64,000 nucleotides of DNA from Mesorhizobium plurifarium. Its GTDB lineage: Bacteria; Pseudomonadota; Alphaproteobacteria; Rhizobiales; Rhizobiaceae. Position 1 is the stretch's first letter, and each line of letters starts with the position of its first letter. Under the pieces are notes generated by a model. The model made no database searches. It saw only the letters and a program-made list of their open reading frames with translations, and was not told the DNA's origin. The translations under genes and the position numbers were made by a program. The stretch lies in contig CCNB01000012.1 in NCBI GenBank assembly GCA_000824785.1, positions 195,319-259,318 of the forward strand, in the 5' to 3' direction. This document shows positions 44,133 through 52,749 of this stretch, one piece after another.

Positions 44133-44154
44133 TGTCAGCCGGACGCAGCTGACA
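44133..44154. repeat. 7-bp inverted repeat before the LysR gene
   Basis: TGTCAGC and GCTGACA are separated by 8 bases in the short gap between the SDR and LysR genes. There is no T-run. It could be a regulator site or an mRNA stem. Confidence 0.35.
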
Positions 44155-44206
44155 TCCAGCAGTGCATGACCGACGGAGTCTCGAACCAAAGGAGGCGGAA
44201 TTCACG

Positions 44207-45151
44207 ATGACCGGCAAGCTTCGCCTTCCTTCGCTCAATGCGCTTCGCGTCTTCCACGCCGTCGCGCTGCACAAGAGCTTCCGACAGGCGGCGGATGAGC
44301 TCTTAGTGACGCCGCAGGCGGTCGGCCAGCAGATCAAGCTCCTGGAAGACACGCTCCAGGTGACGCTGTTCGAACGCAAGGGCCGCTCGATCGAGCTGAC
44401 CGAGTCGGCAATCGTGCTTTCGCATTACGTCAAGGCCGGCTTCGACGAGTTTTCCGAAGGCGTTCGCCGCGTCACCAAGTCGAACTACAGGGATCGCATC
44501 AATCTCAATGCGAGCCCATACTTTGCCACGCATTATCTGCTGCCGAGGCTTTCGCTGTTCCGCGAGATCCTGCCGGGCGCCGACCTGCGTCTGACGACGA
44601 TGGTCGACCTGCCCGACTTCGGCCCCGACGACATCGATATGACGGTGCAGTGGGGCTACGGCAGCTGGCCGGACTACGAGACCACTCTGCTGGTGCCGGA
44701 TCCGAAGATCATCTGCTGCACCCCGGCGATCGGCGAGAAGATCAAGTCGGCGCAGGACCTGACGCGGTTCACCTTATTGGACACGGTCAAGTCCAAGCGG
44801 CTGTGGCCGGACATATTGCGCCACCTTGCCGTCGAGAAGGCCGAGGGCGACCGCAGCATCGGCTTCGACGACGCGGCGACCATGCGCCGTGCGACGCTCC
44901 AGGGCATCGGCGTGGGCTTGGTCTCCGTCATCGACGCCGAGGAGGACTTCAGGTCGGGCGCGCTGGTCGCGCCGCTCGGCCGCGACGCTCTTTCGGACAT
45001 GAAGCCGGAAGAAGTCCCCGGCTTCTACCTCGTCATGCCGCGCGGGCATCTGCGCGTGAAGGCGGTGGCGGCCCTGCATCGCTGGCTCGTCCAGCAGGAT
45101 TGGGGAAGCGACCTCAAGCTCTTGCCGAAACCGATCCCGCTTACCGACTAG
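44207..45151 (+). CDS. LysR family transcriptional regulator (GcvA-like)
   Basis: This 314-residue LysR-type regulator has a helix-turn-helix LNALRVFHAVALHKSFRQAADELLVTPQAVGQQIKLLED. The effector domain is of GcvA type (LNASPYFATHYLLPRLSLFREILPG, PDDIDMTVQWGYGSWPDYE, GIGVGLVSVIDAEEDF). AGGAGG lies upstream of the ATG at 44207. It lies between the SDR pair and the aapJQMP-type importer genes and probably controls one or both. Confidence 0.9.
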   Translation: MTGKLRLPSLNALRVFHAVALHKSFRQAADELLVTPQAVGQQIKLLEDTLQVTLFERKGRSIELTESAIVLSHYVKAGFDEFSEGVRRVTKSNYRDRINLNASPYFATHYLLPRLSLFREILPGADLRLTTMVDLPDFGPDDIDMTVQWGYGSWPDYETTLLVPDPKIICCTPAIGEKIKSAQDLTRFTLLDTVKSKRLWPDILRHLAVEKAEGDRSIGFDDAATMRRATLQGIGVGLVSVIDAEEDFRSGALVAPLGRDALSDMKPEEVPGFYLVMPRGHLRVKAVAALHRWLVQQDWGSDLKLLPKPIPLTD

Positions 45152-45240
45152 GAGCGGCTTCGCGACCGGGGTTCAAGACGCGCGTCTCGGACCTCCAAAA
45201 ACAAGAACAATGCTAAACCTCAACAGTGGAGACGACCGAC

Positions 45241-46275
45241 ATGAAAATGATCAAATGGGGGGCCGCTGCCATGGCCCTGGGCCTCGTTCATCTGGCAGCA
45301 CCTGCTGAAGCCGCCGGCGGCAAGACGCTGGAGACCGTGAAGGCGCGCGGCGTGCTTAACTGCACCGGCCATGACGGCTCCTATCTCGGCTTCGCCGAGG
45401 TGGACAACAAAGGCAACTGGAAGGGGATGGACATCGACCTCTGCAAGGCGGTGGCGACCGCCGTGTTCGGCGACCCGGCGAAGCTGAAGATCGTACCGAT
45501 CAGCTGGGCGCAGCGCTGGCCATCGCTCCAGTCGGGCGACGTCGACATCATCATCAAGGCGTCCGGGGGCACGCTCAGCCGCGACACCGAGCTCGGCCTG
45601 CAATTCTCCAATTCCTATTATCTCGGCACGACCAAGGTGATGGCGCATAAGGAGCTCAACCTGAAATCGCTCAAGGACGCCAATGGCGGCACTATCTGCA
45701 TTCCCGCCGGCACGTCGCAGGAGCAGCAGGTCGCCGCCTACGCCCAGAAGCTCGGCATCAAGCTCGAGCCGGTGCTGATCGAGAAGACGGAAGAGCTCGA
45801 GCAGGCCTACTTCTCCGGCCGCTGCGATCTCTATGCGCAATGGGGACCGGTGCTTGCCATCGCTCGCGCGGCAAAGGGCAAGGTCGAGGACCATGTGATC
45901 CTGCCCGACGTTTTGGCGGTCGAGCCCGAAGTCATGATCATGCGCCAGGGCGACGACAATTGGGTCGACATCGCCAACTGGACGCTGAGCACCCTGATCT
46001 TCGCCGAGCAGGAAGGCATCACCTCCAAGAACGTCGATGAGATCAAGGCCAAGCCGACCTCGCCGCAGGTGGCGAAATTCCTCGGCGTGACGCCCGGCAT
46101 GGGCAAGGGTCTCGGGCTCCCTGACGACTGGGCCTACAACGTGATCAAGAAGGTCGGCAATTACGGCGAGATCTTCGAGCGCGATCTCGGCAAGGACTCG
46201 CCCTACAAGATGGATCGCGAGCTCACCAACCTCTGGAACAATGGCGGCGTCCTGTTCCCGCTGGTGATCGACTGA
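45241..46275 (+). CDS. aapJ: General L-amino acid ABC transporter substrate-binding protein (AapJ-like)
   Basis: This 344-residue periplasmic protein has a signal peptide (MIKWGAAAMALGLVHLAAPAEAAGG) and the AapJ-type mature part TLETVKARGVLNCTGHDGSYLGFAEVD. WKGMDIDLCKAVATAVFGD, GGTLSRDTELGLQFSNSYYLG and the C-terminal NYGEIFERDLGKDSPYKM are close to the general amino acid binding protein of rhizobia. It heads an intact J-Q-M-P set. A stem-loop follows the gene. The true ligand may be a pathway-specific amino compound, since this copy lies in a catabolic cluster. Confidence 0.92.
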   Translation: MKMIKWGAAAMALGLVHLAAPAEAAGGKTLETVKARGVLNCTGHDGSYLGFAEVDNKGNWKGMDIDLCKAVATAVFGDPAKLKIVPISWAQRWPSLQSGDVDIIIKASGGTLSRDTELGLQFSNSYYLGTTKVMAHKELNLKSLKDANGGTICIPAGTSQEQQVAAYAQKLGIKLEPVLIEKTEELEQAYFSGRCDLYAQWGPVLAIARAAKGKVEDHVILPDVLAVEPEVMIMRQGDDNWVDIANWTLSTLIFAEQEGITSKNVDEIKAKPTSPQVAKFLGVTPGMGKGLGLPDDWAYNVIKKVGNYGEIFERDLGKDSPYKMDRELTNLWNNGGVLFPLVID

Positions 46276-46300
46276 TCCGCTTCTAAAATATCCGCTGTAA

Positions 46301-46328
46301 GTTCCGCCTGGGTATCGCCGGGCGGAAC
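46301..46328 (+). repeat. 8-bp stem-loop between aapJ- and aapQ-like genes
   Basis: GTTCCGCC (46301-46308) and GGCGGAAC (46321-46328) flank a 12-base loop, without a T-run. Such stems after binding-protein genes often cause partial termination or protect the upstream mRNA, giving more binding protein than permease. Confidence 0.55.
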
Positions 46329-46353
46329 CGGCGGAAATTGGGGAGACTGGCGT

Positions 46354-47517
46354 ATGGTCAGCCTGCTGAGAAATCAGAAGGTCCGCAACACGCTGTTGCA
46401 GGTCCTTTTCGTCGGCTCACTTGCCGCGATGATCCTTGCCTGCGTGATGATCGCCAGGCGCAACCTCGCCGAGCAAGGCATCACCTCCGGCTTCGACTTC
46501 CTGTTCAAGTCGACGGGCTGGGACGTGAACTTCTCGCTGCTGCCGGCCAACGCCAACGATCCCTACTGGTGGTTCTTCCTGATCGGCATCATCAACACGC
46601 TGTTCCTCGGAACCACCGGCCTTGTCCTGGCAACGATCGTCGGCACAATCGTCGGCCTGGCGCGAACCTCGTCCAACGAGCTGGCGCGGTTGCTCGGCCG
46701 CACCTATGTCGACATCTTCCGCAACATCCCGCTGATCCTGCAGGTCTTCTTCTGGTATGCGGTCATCACGCATCTGCCGACGCCGCGCGCCGCGCATGAG
46801 GCTTTCGGCATGCTGCTGACCAGCCGTGGTCTCTACGTGCCGGTCCCCAATGTCGGCGGAGCGGCGCTGGCCGCAGCGATGCTTGCCGTTATCGCGGCCG
46901 TCGCCCTGCCGGTCTGGTTGGGCCGGACCTCGCGTCTAAGCCAACCACTCGGGGAGCGGCTCGGCATTCAGCTCACCGCGGCGGCGACCGCACTGGCCAG
47001 CGGCGCCGTCATCCTGGCGCTCGGTCGCTCACCGGGCGTGCCGATACTCGATTTCCCCTCCTTGCAGGGTCTCAATCTCAAGGGAGGACTGCGTATCCCG
47101 CCCGAATTCTCCGCGCTGGCGGTCGCCATAGCCATCTATGGCGGCTCCTACATCGCCGAGATCGTACGCGGCGGCTTCAAGGCCGTCGGCAAAGGTCAAA
47201 TGGAGGCGGCGCTTTCGCTGGGGCTGAGCCCCTGGCGCGTCTTCACGCTGGTGCGGCTGCCGCTGGCACTGCGCGCCATGCTGCCGATCCTCGCCAACCA
47301 GTATGTCTGGCTGATGAAGGCGACGACCATGGGCATTGCAGTGGGCTTCACCGATTTCTTCATGATCGTGGCGCTGACGATCAACCACTCGGGCCAGACG
47401 CTCGAGGTGATCGGCATTCTGATGGCCGGCTTCCTCGCCATCAATCTCAGCCTCGCCGCGGTGTTCAACCGCATCAACAGAGCCATTGCCCTCAAGGGCA
47501 ATCAACTGAGGGGGTAA
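46354..47517 (+). CDS. aapQ: General L-amino acid ABC transporter permease (AapQ-like)
   Basis: This 387-residue membrane permease has an N-terminal helix (LLQVLFVGSLAAMILACVMI) and GIINTLFLGTTGLVLATIVGTIVGLART. A Y-V-DIFRNIPLILQVFFWYAV segment is characteristic of HAAT permeases, and a large periplasmic insert of about 100 residues marks the AapQ/BztB group. The EAA loop is QMEAALSLGLSPWRVFTLVRLPLALRAM. It is followed by the AapM-like gene after 3 bases. Confidence 0.93.
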   Translation: MVSLLRNQKVRNTLLQVLFVGSLAAMILACVMIARRNLAEQGITSGFDFLFKSTGWDVNFSLLPANANDPYWWFFLIGIINTLFLGTTGLVLATIVGTIVGLARTSSNELARLLGRTYVDIFRNIPLILQVFFWYAVITHLPTPRAAHEAFGMLLTSRGLYVPVPNVGGAALAAAMLAVIAAVALPVWLGRTSRLSQPLGERLGIQLTAAATALASGAVILALGRSPGVPILDFPSLQGLNLKGGLRIPPEFSALAVAIAIYGGSYIAEIVRGGFKAVGKGQMEAALSLGLSPWRVFTLVRLPLALRAMLPILANQYVWLMKATTMGIAVGFTDFFMIVALTINHSGQTLEVIGILMAGFLAINLSLAAVFNRINRAIALKGNQLRG

Positions 47518-47520
47518 GAC

Positions 47521-48600
47521 ATGGAGATGGTCGTTGTCGCTCCCCCTGCCCCGGGCAGGGTCGAAGACCTGAAGCGCCGCTTCTTCGCGACGCCGCTTCA
47601 GGCGCTGCTGTCGCTGATCTCCCTGGCGATCATGGTTTTTGTCGTCTGGAAGCTGCTCAACTGGGCCGTCTTCTCGGCCGTCTTCACTACGACCGGCGGA
47701 CCTGAGGCCTGCCAGGCGGCGGCCGGCGCCTGCTGGTCGGTCATCGCGGCCAGGTGGCGCATCATCCTGTTCGGCCTCTATCCCTTCGAGGAGCAGTGGC
47801 GCTCGGCGCTCGCCTGCGTGGCCGTTGTGGTCATGACGGTGCTGAGCTGCATTCCAGCCTTCTGGACTGGCCGTCGCATCGCGCTCGTCTGGGGAACCGG
47901 GGCCGCCCTCTACTACGTGCTGATGAAGGGCGGCGTGCTCGGTCTTCCCTTTGTCGGTGAGGAAGCCTGGGGCGGGCTGGCGCTCACCCTCTTCATCTTC
48001 GTCACCACCTGCCTGATCGGCTTCCCGCTGGCGATCTGCCTGGCGCTGCTGCGCCGCTCGGACCTGCCCTGGATATCGCGCACCACCGGTCTCATCATCG
48101 ATGGCGTCCGCTCGCTTCCGCTGATCTCGATCCTCTTCACATTTGCTGTCGTTCTGCCTTTCGCCCTGCCGCAATGGCTGCAGGGCGACAAGCTCTACCG
48201 GGTGATCCTGGGTTCCGCCCTCTTCTTCTCCGCCTATCAGGCCGAGATCGTGCGCGGCGGCATGCAGGGTGTTCCGGCAGGACAGGAAGAAGCCGCCATG
48301 GCTCTCGGCATGAGCTACTGGCAGCGCATTGGCCGCATCCTCCTGCCGCAGGCCATGCGCAACGCTCTGCCGGCGACGATCAACCAGTTCGTCATCTCGT
48401 TCAAGGAAACCTCGCTGGTGGTCATCGTCGGCTTCTTCGAAATCCTGGCTTCCGGCAACGCCGCCTACGGCACCGGTGAATGGCGCTTCGCCTATGTCGA
48501 GGTCTATGCCTTCATCGCGCTGATCTATTTCGTTTTCGTCTTCAGCCTGTCCCGCTACGGCGCCTTCCTCGAGCGCCGCATGTCGGTCGGCGAGCGATAA
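47521..48600 (+). CDS. aapM: General L-amino acid ABC transporter permease (AapM-like)
   Basis: This 359-residue permease has an N-terminal helix near residues 30-50, an inserted region with further helices, and the family core: LTLFIFVTTCLIGFPLAICLALLRRSDLPW, DGVRSLPLISILFTFAVVLPF and the EAA loop GQEEAAMALGMSYWQRIGRILLPQAMRN. It is intact. It ends next to the ATPase gene (stop TAA immediately followed by GTG), so the two are translated together. Confidence 0.93.
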   Translation: MEMVVVAPPAPGRVEDLKRRFFATPLQALLSLISLAIMVFVVWKLLNWAVFSAVFTTTGGPEACQAAAGACWSVIAARWRIILFGLYPFEEQWRSALACVAVVVMTVLSCIPAFWTGRRIALVWGTGAALYYVLMKGGVLGLPFVGEEAWGGLALTLFIFVTTCLIGFPLAICLALLRRSDLPWISRTTGLIIDGVRSLPLISILFTFAVVLPFALPQWLQGDKLYRVILGSALFFSAYQAEIVRGGMQGVPAGQEEAAMALGMSYWQRIGRILLPQAMRNALPATINQFVISFKETSLVVIVGFFEILASGNAAYGTGEWRFAYVEVYAFIALIYFVFVFSLSRYGAFLERRMSVGER

Positions 48601-49368
48601 GTGAGGTCGCAAGTGAATTCGACGCAATCATCCGGACCAGCGGTTCGCATCGAAAACCTCGACAAATACTACGGCTCGTTCCACGCGCTGCGGAAGATAA
48701 ACCTTTCCGTGAAGCGGGGCGAAAGGATCGTCGTCTGCGGTCCCTCCGGTTCGGGCAAGTCGACCATGATCCGCTGCATCAACCGGCTCGAGCAGCACAA
48801 TGGCGGCCGCATTACCGTGCTCGGCACCGAACTCAACGACGACGTCGGCAACATCGACGAGATCAGGCGCGAAGTCGGCATGGTGTTCCAGCACTTCAAT
48901 CTGTTTCCGCACATGACGGTGCTGGAGAACTGCATGATCGCACCGATGATCGTGCGCAAGCGGCCGCGCGCGGAAGCCGAAACGACCGCCCGGCGCTATC
49001 TGGAGAAGGTCCGCATTCCCGAACAGGCGATGAAGTTTCCCGGCCAGCTCTCCGGCGGCCAGCAGCAGCGGGTCGCGATTGCGCGCGCCCTTTGCATGCA
49101 GCCGCAGATCATGCTGTTCGACGAGCCGACCTCGGCGCTCGATCCGGAGATGATAGCGGAGGTGCTGGACGTCATGGTGAGACTCGCTTCCGAAGGCATG
49201 ACGATGATCTGCGTGACCCACGAAATGGGCTTCGCCCGCCGCGTCGCCGACCGGGTCATCTTCATGGATGCCGGCGAGATCGTCGAGGAGGCGCCGCCGG
49301 AGGAGTTCTTCACCTCTTGCCGCAATGAGCGCACGCGGCAGTTCCTGTCGCAGGTCCTTGGTCATTGA
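48601..49368 (+). CDS. aapP: General L-amino acid ABC transporter ATP-binding protein (AapP-like)
   Basis: This 255-residue ATPase has Walker [20 protein letters not shown]-loop [16 protein letters not shown], signature [15 protein letters not shown], Walker [16 protein letters not shown] and H-loop CVTHEMGFA. The spacer [21 protein letters not shown] is like AapP/BztD. GTG at 48601 or GTG at 48613 (with AGGT before it) could be the start. It completes the J-Q-M-P importer. Confidence 0.93.
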   Translation: MRSQVNSTQSSGPAVRIENLDKYYGSFHALRKINLSVKRGERIVVCGPSGSGKSTMIRCINRLEQHNGGRITVLGTELNDDVGNIDEIRREVGMVFQHFNLFPHMTVLENCMIAPMIVRKRPRAEAETTARRYLEKVRIPEQAMKFPGQLSGGQQQRVAIARALCMQPQIMLFDEPTSALDPEMIAEVLDVMVRLASEGMTMICVTHEMGFARRVADRVIFMDAGEIVEEAPPEEFFTSCRNERTRQFLSQVLGH

Positions 49369-49421
49369 GCCGGACGGCACGCCTGTCCATGCGCGGCGCT
49401 TCGAGCCCCGCAGGTATCCCG

Positions 49422-50843
49422 ATGGCTGAGCCCATTAGCGCATTGCCGGCAATTCTCGGACCGAAAGGCTGGCTTTCGGGCACCGATGCCGAGCCTTACC
49501 AACGCGACTGGCTGAACCGCTATGGCGTCGCGCCTTTGGGCGTTGCCCGACCGGCGAACACGGCTGAGGTGGCGGCGGTCGTCAAGGCATGCCGGCAGGC
49601 AGGATTGGCAGTCGTGCCGCAAGGCGGCAACACCGGCTTGTGCGGCGGGGCCGTCGCCGAGCAGTCCGACGCGGTGATCGTCTCGCTGTCGCGCATGACG
49701 GCGATCGGCGAGCCGTATCCGGAGAGCGGCTCGATCGCCGTTGAGGCAGGCGTCGTGCTCGCCGCGCTGCACGAGGCGCTGGAGCCGCATGGGCTTATGT
49801 TTCCGATGCATCTGGGGGCCGAAGGCAGCGCCAGGATCGGCGGCCTGATCGGCACCAACGCCGGCGGCAGCCATGCGTTCCGGTACGGCATGATGCAGGA
49901 TCTGGTCCTCGGCCTCGAGGTCGTCATGGCGGACGGCACGGTGTGGGACGGAATGCGCTCGGTGCAGAAGGACAATGCCGGCTATCAGCTGCGCAAGCTG
50001 TTCTGCGGTGCCGAAGGCACGCTCGGCATCGTGACGCGGGCAATCCTCAGGCTCCATCCCACGCCAAAGCAGCAGGCGAGCGCGCTGCTGGTGATGTCCG
50101 ACTTCGCCGCCGCCGTGTCGTTCGGCACCTATCTGCGCGCGGAGGCCGGGGAGTTCCTTGCCGGGCTCGAATTCTTCTCCGATGTCGGGCTGACGCTGGC
50201 GCTCAAGCATCTACCTGATCTCGCCTACCAGCTGGAGACACGAGGCGACGTCTACCTGCTCGTCGAACTGGCGTCAGGTTCGGCGCGCGTCCCGCTGGAC
50301 GAGATCCTGGCTTCGGCGCTGGAATGGGGCATGGAGCAAGGCTTGGTCGTCGACGGCACGCTGGCCAATTCGGGCGCGCAGCGGGCGCAGTTCTGGCGCC
50401 TGCGCGAGGAACAGCCGGAGGGACAGCGCCTCGAAGGCGAGCAGCTCAAGCACGACATCTCCGTGCCCCCGGGCGCGATCGCGCGCTTCATCGAAGCCGG
50501 CGCGAAACTATGCCACGACATCCTGCCCGGGGTGCGAATCAACCCGTTCGGGCATCTCGGCGACGGCAACATTCACTACAATCTGTCGCCGCCCGAAGGC
50601 ACCGCCGATTTTTATGGCAAGGCCGGGGCGTTCGCCGAGGCGCTGGCAACGCTAGCGACCGAAATGGGCGGCAGCTTTGCGGCCGAGCACGGGCTTGGCC
50701 GAGCCAAGATCGCCATGGCCGACCGCAATCGCGGCACGGTAGAGCGAGAACTTATGGCGCAACTGAAGTGCGCGTTCGATCCGCTGGGCACGATGAATCC
50801 CGGCGTTCTGGTGCGAGAGACACGTTCGGTCGATCCGCGATGA
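49422..50843 (+). CDS. FAD-binding oxidoreductase, D-2-hydroxyacid dehydrogenase type (GlcD/D2HGDH-like)
   Basis: This 473-residue FAD-linked oxidase of the PCMH/VAO fold has GVARPANTAEVAAVVKACRQAG and VVPQGGNTGLCGGAVAEQ for the FAD site, GSARIGGLIGTNAGGSHAFRYG and the QLKHDISVPPGAIARFIEAG segment. The metal-binding HLGDGNIHYN and the C-terminal GGSFAAEHGLGRAKI complete the D-2-hydroxyglutarate/D-lactate dehydrogenase pattern. The ATG at 49422 has AGGT upstream. A TTG at 49365, inside the ATPase gene end, is an alternative. It may oxidise D-2-hydroxyglutarate made by the HglS-like enzyme at 59673, although they are not in one operon. Confidence 0.88.
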   Translation: MAEPISALPAILGPKGWLSGTDAEPYQRDWLNRYGVAPLGVARPANTAEVAAVVKACRQAGLAVVPQGGNTGLCGGAVAEQSDAVIVSLSRMTAIGEPYPESGSIAVEAGVVLAALHEALEPHGLMFPMHLGAEGSARIGGLIGTNAGGSHAFRYGMMQDLVLGLEVVMADGTVWDGMRSVQKDNAGYQLRKLFCGAEGTLGIVTRAILRLHPTPKQQASALLVMSDFAAAVSFGTYLRAEAGEFLAGLEFFSDVGLTLALKHLPDLAYQLETRGDVYLLVELASGSARVPLDEILASALEWGMEQGLVVDGTLANSGAQRAQFWRLREEQPEGQRLEGEQLKHDISVPPGAIARFIEAGAKLCHDILPGVRINPFGHLGDGNIHYNLSPPEGTADFYGKAGAFAEALATLATEMGGSFAAEHGLGRAKIAMADRNRGTVERELMAQLKCAFDPLGTMNPGVLVRETRSVDPR

Positions 50844-50978
50844 ATTGAAGAGGGAGCAAAAAGGCCAAACCGGATGAATCTCGAACGCTTGCTCAGGTTC
50901 GTGAGGGCCTGCCATCGGCAGTCGCACTCAGTCAATTGGGAATCCAAGACGCATTGATCCGCAAAGGAGAACTTTCGA

Positions 50979-51008
50979 ATGTACCCGCATTTCTTGATTT
51001 TGCACTGA
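50979..51008 (+). CDS. Possible 9-residue leader ORF upstream of the TPP enzyme gene
   Basis: AAAGGAG (50963-50969) lies 9 bases before an ATG that opens MYPHFLILH and stops. Such a strong ribosome-binding site in a 235-base gap could mark a regulatory upstream ORF. No attenuator hairpin is obvious and the residues do not suggest a particular amino acid signal, so this may be chance. Confidence 0.2.
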   Translation: MYPHFLILH

Positions 51009-51078
51009 GCCGCCTGGGTGCAGGTTAAGTCCGAAGGCGGGGACGAGAGTTCTGCCTTGCTTAAGAGGATGTCGAAGT

Positions 51079-52749
51079 ATGGTCCGCAATGGCGGTCGCC
51101 TTCTTGTCGAGTGCCTGATCGCCTTGGGCGCGACCAAGAGCTTCGGCGTACCCGGCGAAAGTTATCTGGCGGTTCTCGACGCGCTGCACGACACCCACGG
51201 CAGACTGGATTATGTGCTCTGCCGCAATGAAGGCGGCGCGGCGTTCATGGCTTCCGCCTACGGCAAGCTGACGGGCACGCCCGGCATCTGCTTCGTCACC
51301 CGCGGCCCGGGCGTGACCAATGCCAGCATCGGCGTCCATACCGCCATGCAGGACTCCTCTCCGATGATCCTGTTCGTCGGCCAGGTCGGGACCGACATGA
51401 AGGGGCGCGAGGCATTCCAGGAGATCGACTACCGGGCAGTCTACGGAACCGTCGCAAAATGGGCGGTCGAGATCGACGACGTTGAGCGGCTTCCCGAGAT
51501 CGTGGCGCGGGCCTGGACCACCGCCTTGACCGGCCGGCCGGGCCCAGTCGTCGTCGCGCTGCCGGAAGACATGTTGACCGCGGCGACGGAAGCCGTGCCG
51601 CTGAGCGGTCCCGCAGCGATTTTCGAAGCCGCGCCGGCGCAGGAGGCGACTGCTGCTGCGCTCAAGATGTTGGCCGCGGCCGAGAGGCCGGTCCTGCTCA
51701 TGGGCGGCGCCAACTGGACGGCGGACGGACGCGCCGCGCTCAAGGCCTTCGCCGAAGCCTCCGACATCCCGGTCGTCGCCGCCTTCCGTTATCAGGACCA
51801 GTTCGACAACCATTCGCCGGTCTTCGTCGGTGAGGCCGGCGTCGGCATGGTGCCGCATGTGAAGAACCTGATCCGCGACGCGGACGTGATCCTTGCCGTC
51901 AATGTCCGCTTCGGCGAGATGACGACGGACGGTTACACGCTGCTCTCCGTGCCCGTGCCGCGGCAGAAGCTGATTCATGTGCACGGCTCCGACCGCGAGA
52001 TCGGCAAGATCTATGTGCCGACGATCGGCATCCATGCCGGCCCGAACGCTTTCGCCAAAGCACTCACCCCGATAAGGGGCACCTGGGCCGACTGGCGCGC
52101 TGCGGCACGCAAGGCCTATGAGGGCGCATTCGCGGCACCTGTCCAGCCCGGCCCGGTCGACATGGTCGCGGTCAGCGCCTGGCTGCGCGAGACTTTGCCT
52201 GCTGACGTCATCCTCACCAATGGCGCCGGCAATTTTACCGTGTGGCCGAACAAGTTCTTCAAGTTCGGGCCGAAGGCGCGTCTGCTTGCCCCGCAATCCG
52301 GCGCCATGGGCTATGGCCTGCCGGCCGCAATTGCCGCAAAGGTCGCGTATCCGAAGCGCACCGTCGTCTGCTTCGCCGGCGACGGCGACTTCCAGATGAA
52401 CTGCCAGGAACTGGGCACCGCCATGCAGGCGGGCGCGCAGCCGATCGTGCTGATCATCAACAACGGCATCTACGGCACGATCCGCGCGCATCAGGAGCGC
52501 AACTATCCGGCCCGCGTTTCCGGCACCTCGCTCGAGAACCCCGACTTCGTGGCGCTTGCGAAGGCCTACGGCTTTCACGCCGAGCGCGTCGAGGCGACAC
52601 AGGATTTCGCCGCGGCATTCGAGCGGGCGCTCAACTCCGCGACCGGCGCGGTCCTCGACATCGCCATCTCGCCCGAGGCGCTCACGCCCCGACAGACCCT
52701 TTCCCAGATGCGCGAAGCCGCGCTCGCTTCCCAGAAGGCCAAGGCATGA
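51079..52749 (+). CDS. Thiamine pyrophosphate-dependent enzyme (acetolactate synthase large-subunit-like)
   Basis: This 556-residue TPP enzyme has the catalytic Glu51 in CRNEGGAAFMASAYGK, CFVTRGPGVTNASIGVHTAM, the central domain VLLMGGANWTADGRAAL and the TPP/Mg motif GDGDFQMNCQELGTAMQ ending in IIINNG-like LIINNGIYGTI. It lacks an adjacent regulatory subunit, so it is not biosynthetic acetolactate synthase. Relatives include 2-oxoacid decarboxylases, glyoxylate carboligase and sulfoacetaldehyde acetyltransferase. ATGA overlap with the hydantoinase A gene ties it to that operon. It probably decarboxylates or ligates a 2-oxoacid formed by the aminotransferase. Confidence 0.9.
   Translation: MVRNGGRLLVECLIALGATKSFGVPGESYLAVLDALHDTHGRLDYVLCRNEGGAAFMASAYGKLTGTPGICFVTRGPGVTNASIGVHTAMQDSSPMILFVGQVGTDMKGREAFQEIDYRAVYGTVAKWAVEIDDVERLPEIVARAWTTALTGRPGPVVVALPEDMLTAATEAVPLSGPAAIFEAAPAQEATAAALKMLAAAERPVLLMGGANWTADGRAALKAFAEASDIPVVAAFRYQDQFDNHSPVFVGEAGVGMVPHVKNLIRDADVILAVNVRFGEMTTDGYTLLSVPVPRQKLIHVHGSDREIGKIYVPTIGIHAGPNAFAKALTPIRGTWADWRAAARKAYEGAFAAPVQPGPVDMVAVSAWLRETLPADVILTNGAGNFTVWPNKFFKFGPKARLLAPQSGAMGYGLPAAIAAKVAYPKRTVVCFAGDGDFQMNCQELGTAMQAGAQPIVLIINNGIYGTIRAHQERNYPARVSGTSLENPDFVALAKAYGFHAERVEATQDFAAAFERALNSATGAVLDIAISPEALTPRQTLSQMREAALASQKAKA

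Noticed and set aside
47029..48627. A 532-codon minus-strand frame across the aapQM-like genes
   Set aside because: It is antisense to intact permeases, with shadow composition rich in Asp, Arg, Gln and His.
52242..52745. Long open frame upstream of, and in frame with, the hydantoinase A gene
   Set aside because: It lies entirely inside the TPP-enzyme gene, has Arg-rich shadow composition, and the ATG at 52746 has the correct family N-terminus.
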